A stretch of 64,000 nucleotides of DNA from Halictus rubicundus (taxonomy: Eukaryota; Arthropoda; Insecta; Hymenoptera; Halictidae). Positions 60,249-64,000 of this stretch are shown one piece after another. Under the pieces are notes generated by a model. It saw only the letters and a program-made list of their open reading frames with translations, ran no database searches and was not told the origin of the DNA. Location of the stretch: NCBI RefSeq assembly GCF_050948215.1, contig NW_027488858.1, forward strand, positions 186,001 through 250,000. Reading direction: 5' to 3'. Position 1 is the stretch's first letter, and every line of letters starts with the position of its first letter. Both the position numbers and the translations under genes were made by a program.

Positions 60249-60989
60249 AAGAATGTATCGTTAAATATATGAAAAGAACGCATGATATATATATATATGT
60301 ATGTATTAATAAATAATAACGCAAGAAGATGTTAAATTAATAAAGAACGCATGTATATAGTTATTCAATAGTAGGTTATACGTTAGATAATTAATATAGG
60401 ATAACGAGAGTAAGTAATATAATTATAATAAGAGAATAATCGTCGTGTATAATATATGTGTATGTATTTATGAATGAATATGTATGTATGTACTTTATGA
60501 ATGAATATATATATGTGTGTGTGTATGTTAGCTGCGCGCGAGACTCTAAGTGGCGCGTGGCATGTGAGTGAGAACGCATCGTGCAAGCTCCACGGGCGCG
60601 AGAAAGATATACGTGAAAGCTTATGAATGAAAAACATAACGGGATCGTTCCTGTGTGAATGACGCGTGGCAGGAACGCTCTTGTGAGGGGGACGCAAACC
60701 GGTTCTGGCCGCGAGTGCGAGAGAGAAAGCGATAGCCGCGTGTGCGAGTGAGAACGCGGGCCTATGTTGACCGTGGGTGCGAGCGAGACGGAGCTACTAT
60801 GGTAGATGCTACGCGTGCGAGAGAGAGGTACTATCTATTGGTGCGAGAGAGACGGAGCTATTGGGGTCAGCGGCATGCGAGTGGTGGGGCTAGCTGCGTT
60901 CAGCGTCAGGCAGGAGCGTCGGAGGTGCGTTTTCTGGGCGGCTTGCGGCAACGTTGCGTTTCCTGCATGAAATGCACGGGAACGTGACA

Positions 60990-63900
60990 TCCTCTTAGCG
61001 GAGGGACTTAGAAAAATTTACGTCCAACGTCCGACGGAGTAGTACATCCGTCCATTATTTGCTAATAACTCGGTAAATAATAGTAGTAGCGAGTTTGGTG
61101 TTATGATATATATTGTTAGAAACCGTCTATATTATAGTGATATCGGGTCGAAAATCGTCTAGGACCGATACGGAAAAAGTTTCCTCTTAGCGGTGGGACT
61201 TAGAAAAATTTCCAGAGTTTTGTCGACGGAGTAGTACATCCGTCCATTATTTGCTAATAACTCGGTAAATAATAGTAGTATCGAGTTTGGTGTTATGATA
61301 TATATTGTTAGAAACCGTCTATATTACAGTGATATCACGTCGAAAATCGTGTAGGACCGATATGGAAAAAGTTTCCTCTTAGCGGTGGGGCTTAGAAAAG
61401 TGTTCGTCCAACGTCCGACGGAGTAGTACATTCGTCCATTATTTGCTAATAACTCAGTAAATAATAGTAGTAGCGAGTTTGGTGTTATGATATATATTGT
61501 TAGAAACCGTCTATATTACAGTGATATCACGTCGAAAATCGTCTAAGACCGATACGGAAAAAGTTTCCTCTTAGCGGTGGGGCTTAGAAAAGTGTTCGTC
61601 CAACGTCCGACGGAGTAGTACATTCGTCCATTATTTGCTAATAACTCAGTAAATAATAGTAGTAGCGAGTTTGGTGTTATGATATATATTGTTAGAAACC
61701 GTCTATATTACAGTGATATCACGTCGAAAATCGTCTAGGACCGATATGGAAAAAGTTTCCTCTTAGCGGTGGGGCTTAGAAATGTGTTCGTCCAACGTCC
61801 GACGGAGTAGTACATTCGTCCATTATTTGCTAATAACTCAGTAAATAATAGTAGTAGCGAGTTTGGTGTTATGATATATATTGTTAGAAACCGTCTATAT
61901 TACAGTGATATCACGTCGAAAATCGTCTAAGACCGATACGGAAAAAGTTTCCTCTTAGCGGTGGGGCTTAGAAAAATGTTCGCCCAACGTCCCACGGAGT
62001 AGTACATCCGTCCATTATTAGCTAATAACTCGGTAAACAATAGTAGTAGCGAGTTTGGTGTTATGATATATATTGTTAGAAACCGTCTATATTACAGTGA
62101 TATCACGTCGAAAATCGTGTAGGACCGATATGGAAAAAGTTTCCTCTTAGCGGTGGGGTTTAGAAAAGTGTTCGTCCAACGTCCCACGGAGTAGTACATC
62201 CGTCCATTATTTGCTAATAACTCAGTAAATAATAGTAGTAGCGAGTTTGGTGTTATGATATATATTGTTAGAAACCGTCTATATTACAGTGATATCACGT
62301 CGAAAATCGTCTAGGACCGATACGGTAAAAGTTTCCTCTTAGCGGTGGGGCTTAGAAAAATGTTCGTCCAACGTCCCACGGAGTAGTACATCCGTCCATT
62401 ATTAGCTAATAACTCGGTAAATAATAGTAGTAGCGAGTTTGGTGTTATGATATATATTGTTAGAAACCGTCTATATTACAGTGATATCACGTCGAAACTC
62501 GTCTAGGACCGATACGGAAAAAGTTTCCTCTTAGCGGTGGGGCTTAGAAAAGTGTTCGTCCAACGTCCGACGGAGTAGTACATTCGTCCATTATTTGCTA
62601 ATAACTCAGTAAATAATAGTAGTAGCGAGTTTGGTGTTATGATATATATTGTTAGAAACCGTCTATATTACAGTGATATCACGTCGAAAATCGTCTAGGA
62701 CCGATACGGAAAAAGTTTCCTCTTAGCGGTGGGGCTTAGAAAAATGTTCGTCCAACGTCCGACGGAGTAGTACATTCGTCCATTATTTGCTAATAACTCA
62801 GTAAATAATAGTAGTAGCGAGTTTGGTGTTATGATATATATTGTTAGAAACCGTCTATATTACAGTGATATCACGTCGAAACTCGTCTAGGACCGATACG
62901 GAAAAAGTTTCCTCTTAGCGGTGGGACTTAGAAAAATTTCCAGAGTTTTGTCGACGGAGTAGTACATCCGTCCATTATTTGCTAATAACTCAGTAAATAA
63001 TAGTAGTAGCGAGTTTGGTGTTATGATATATATTGTTAGAAACCGTCTATATTACAGTGATATCACGTCGAAAATCGTCTAAGACCGATACGGAAAAAGT
63101 TTCCTCTTAGCGGTGGGGCTTAGAAAAGTGTTCGTCCAACGTCCGACGGAGTAGTACATTCGTCCATTATTTGCTAATAACTCAGTAAATAATAGTAGTA
63201 GCGAGTTTGGTGTTATGATATATATTGTTAGAAACCGTCTATATTACAGTGATATCACGTCGAAAATCGTCTAGGACCGATATGGAAAAAGTTTCCTCTT
63301 AGCGGTGGGGCTTAGAAATGTGTTCGTCCAACGTCCGACGGAGTAGTACATTCGTCCATTATTTGCTAATAACTCAGTAAATAATAGTAGTAGCGAGTTT
63401 GGTGTTATGATATATATTGTTAGAAACCGTCTATATTACAGTGATATCACGTCGAAAATCGTCTAAGACCGATACGGAAAAAGTTTCCTCTTAGCGGTGG
63501 GGCTTAGAAAAATGTTCGCCCAACGTCCCACGGAGTAGTACATCCGTCCATTATTAGCTAATAACTCGGTAAACAATAGTAGTAGCGAGTTTGGTGTTAT
63601 GATATATATTGTTAGAAACCGTCTATATTATAGTGATATCGGGTCGAAAATCGTCTAGGACCGATACGGAAAAAGTTTCCTCTTAGCGGTGGGACTTAGA
63701 AAAATTTCCAGAGTTTTGTCGACGGAGTAGTACATCCGTCCATTATTTGCTAATAACTCGGTAAATAATAGTAGTATCGAGTTTGGTGTTATGATATATA
63801 TTGTTAGAAACCGTCTATATTACAGTGATATCACGTCGAAAATCGTGTAGGACCGATATGGAAAAAGTTTCCTCTTAGCGGTGGGGCTTAGAAAAGTGTT

Positions 63901-64000
63901 CGTCCAACGTCCGACGGAGTAGTACATTCGTCCATTATTTGCTAATAACTCAGTAAATAATAGTAGTAGCGAGTTTGGTGTTATGATATATATTGTTAGA
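60990..64000 (+). repeat. 192-bp satellite array, right block
   Basis: About 15.7 monomers in the same orientation, running off the window. Its variant set is distinct: TACATTCGTCC, GTCCCACGGAG, TCTAAGACCG, CGTGTAGGACC, CCGATATGG and AGAAATGTGTTC are common here and essentially absent from the large blocks. Internal order: 61081-61504 recurs at 63577-64000, offset 2496 bp (13 monomers), and AGAAATGTG recurs at an 8-monomer (1536-bp) offset (near 61779 and 63315). Confidence 0.97.

Larger units (their letters stand above)
58775..60989 (-). mobile_element. Solo LTR of the large family (copy 3)
   Basis: 2215 bp, TGTTACGTGC...ACGTGACA on the plus strand, so it reads on the minus strand like the large element. 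TCCT flanks it at 58771-58774 and 60990-60993. There is no internal region. It aligns along its whole length with the 5' LTR at 56209-58387 but is clearly diverged (many substitutions, a different start after TGTTACGTGCTA, an expanded TA run), so it is not a simple copy of that LTR. It includes the small ORF (59008-59331), GCGAGAGAG-type stretches (59730-59920 and 60690-60860) and the AT-rich repeat. Confidence 0.94.

Noticed and set aside
60127..60324. ORFs rich in YIYIYI.
   Set aside because: Translation of a TA microsatellite.

Overview
This is eukaryotic, gene-free repeat DNA: a long tandem satellite array interrupted by Ty3/Gypsy-type LTR retrotransposons. The Gag and Pol styles (a CYYH...CxxPC zinc-knuckle variant in one Gag, CCHC in the other, gypsy-type YIDD/YMDD polymerases and HHCC/DDE integrases) point to an arthropod, most likely an insect. 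I cannot name the species. Array length, homogeneity and embedded LTR elements would suit a centromeric or pericentromeric block, but nothing in the sequence proves that. I see no host gene, tRNA, rRNA or CRISPR array.

Layout. A 192-bp satellite, always in the same orientation, fills 1-11075, 12877-44188, 58388-58774 and 60990-64000, and runs off both window ends. Monomers are about 95% or more identical and are arranged in larger duplicated blocks (8-, 9-, 10- and 13-monomer offsets, plus one block copied about 6.5 kb away). The tail of the monomer exists in two very different forms.

Three insertions of one LTR-retrotransposon family interrupt the array. (1) A solo LTR at 11076-12876 on the plus strand, with CTAG target-site duplications. 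(2) A complete element at 44189-58387 on the minus strand, with TCCT duplications: 5' LTR 56209-58387, gag 56070-54937 broken by one stop codon, pol 54940-50849, and 3' LTR 44189-50803. (3) A solo LTR at 58775-60989 on the minus strand, again with TCCT duplications and at the same satellite nucleotide as element 2.

A second, much younger Ty3/Gypsy element (45353-49841, plus strand) sits inside the 3' LTR of element 2. Its two 187-bp LTRs look identical, its primer-binding site matches tRNA-Trp, and its gag and pol are open, so it may still be mobile. The order of events is therefore satellite, then the large element (LTRs differ at about a dozen positions over about 2.1 kb), then the nested element.

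The most unusual content is inside the long LTRs. All four LTR copies of the large family carry a sense-oriented small ORF of 107-118 codons. They share a basic block (TRRGGRRxQxNQLKK) and a proline/tryptophan block (EPLPLPTWKLxP). Between copies, most codon changes in these blocks are synonymous, so the ORF looks like a real LTR-encoded protein rather than chance. I do not recognise it. The LTRs also carry GCGAGAGAG-rich minisatellites and AT-rich AACGCA repeats.
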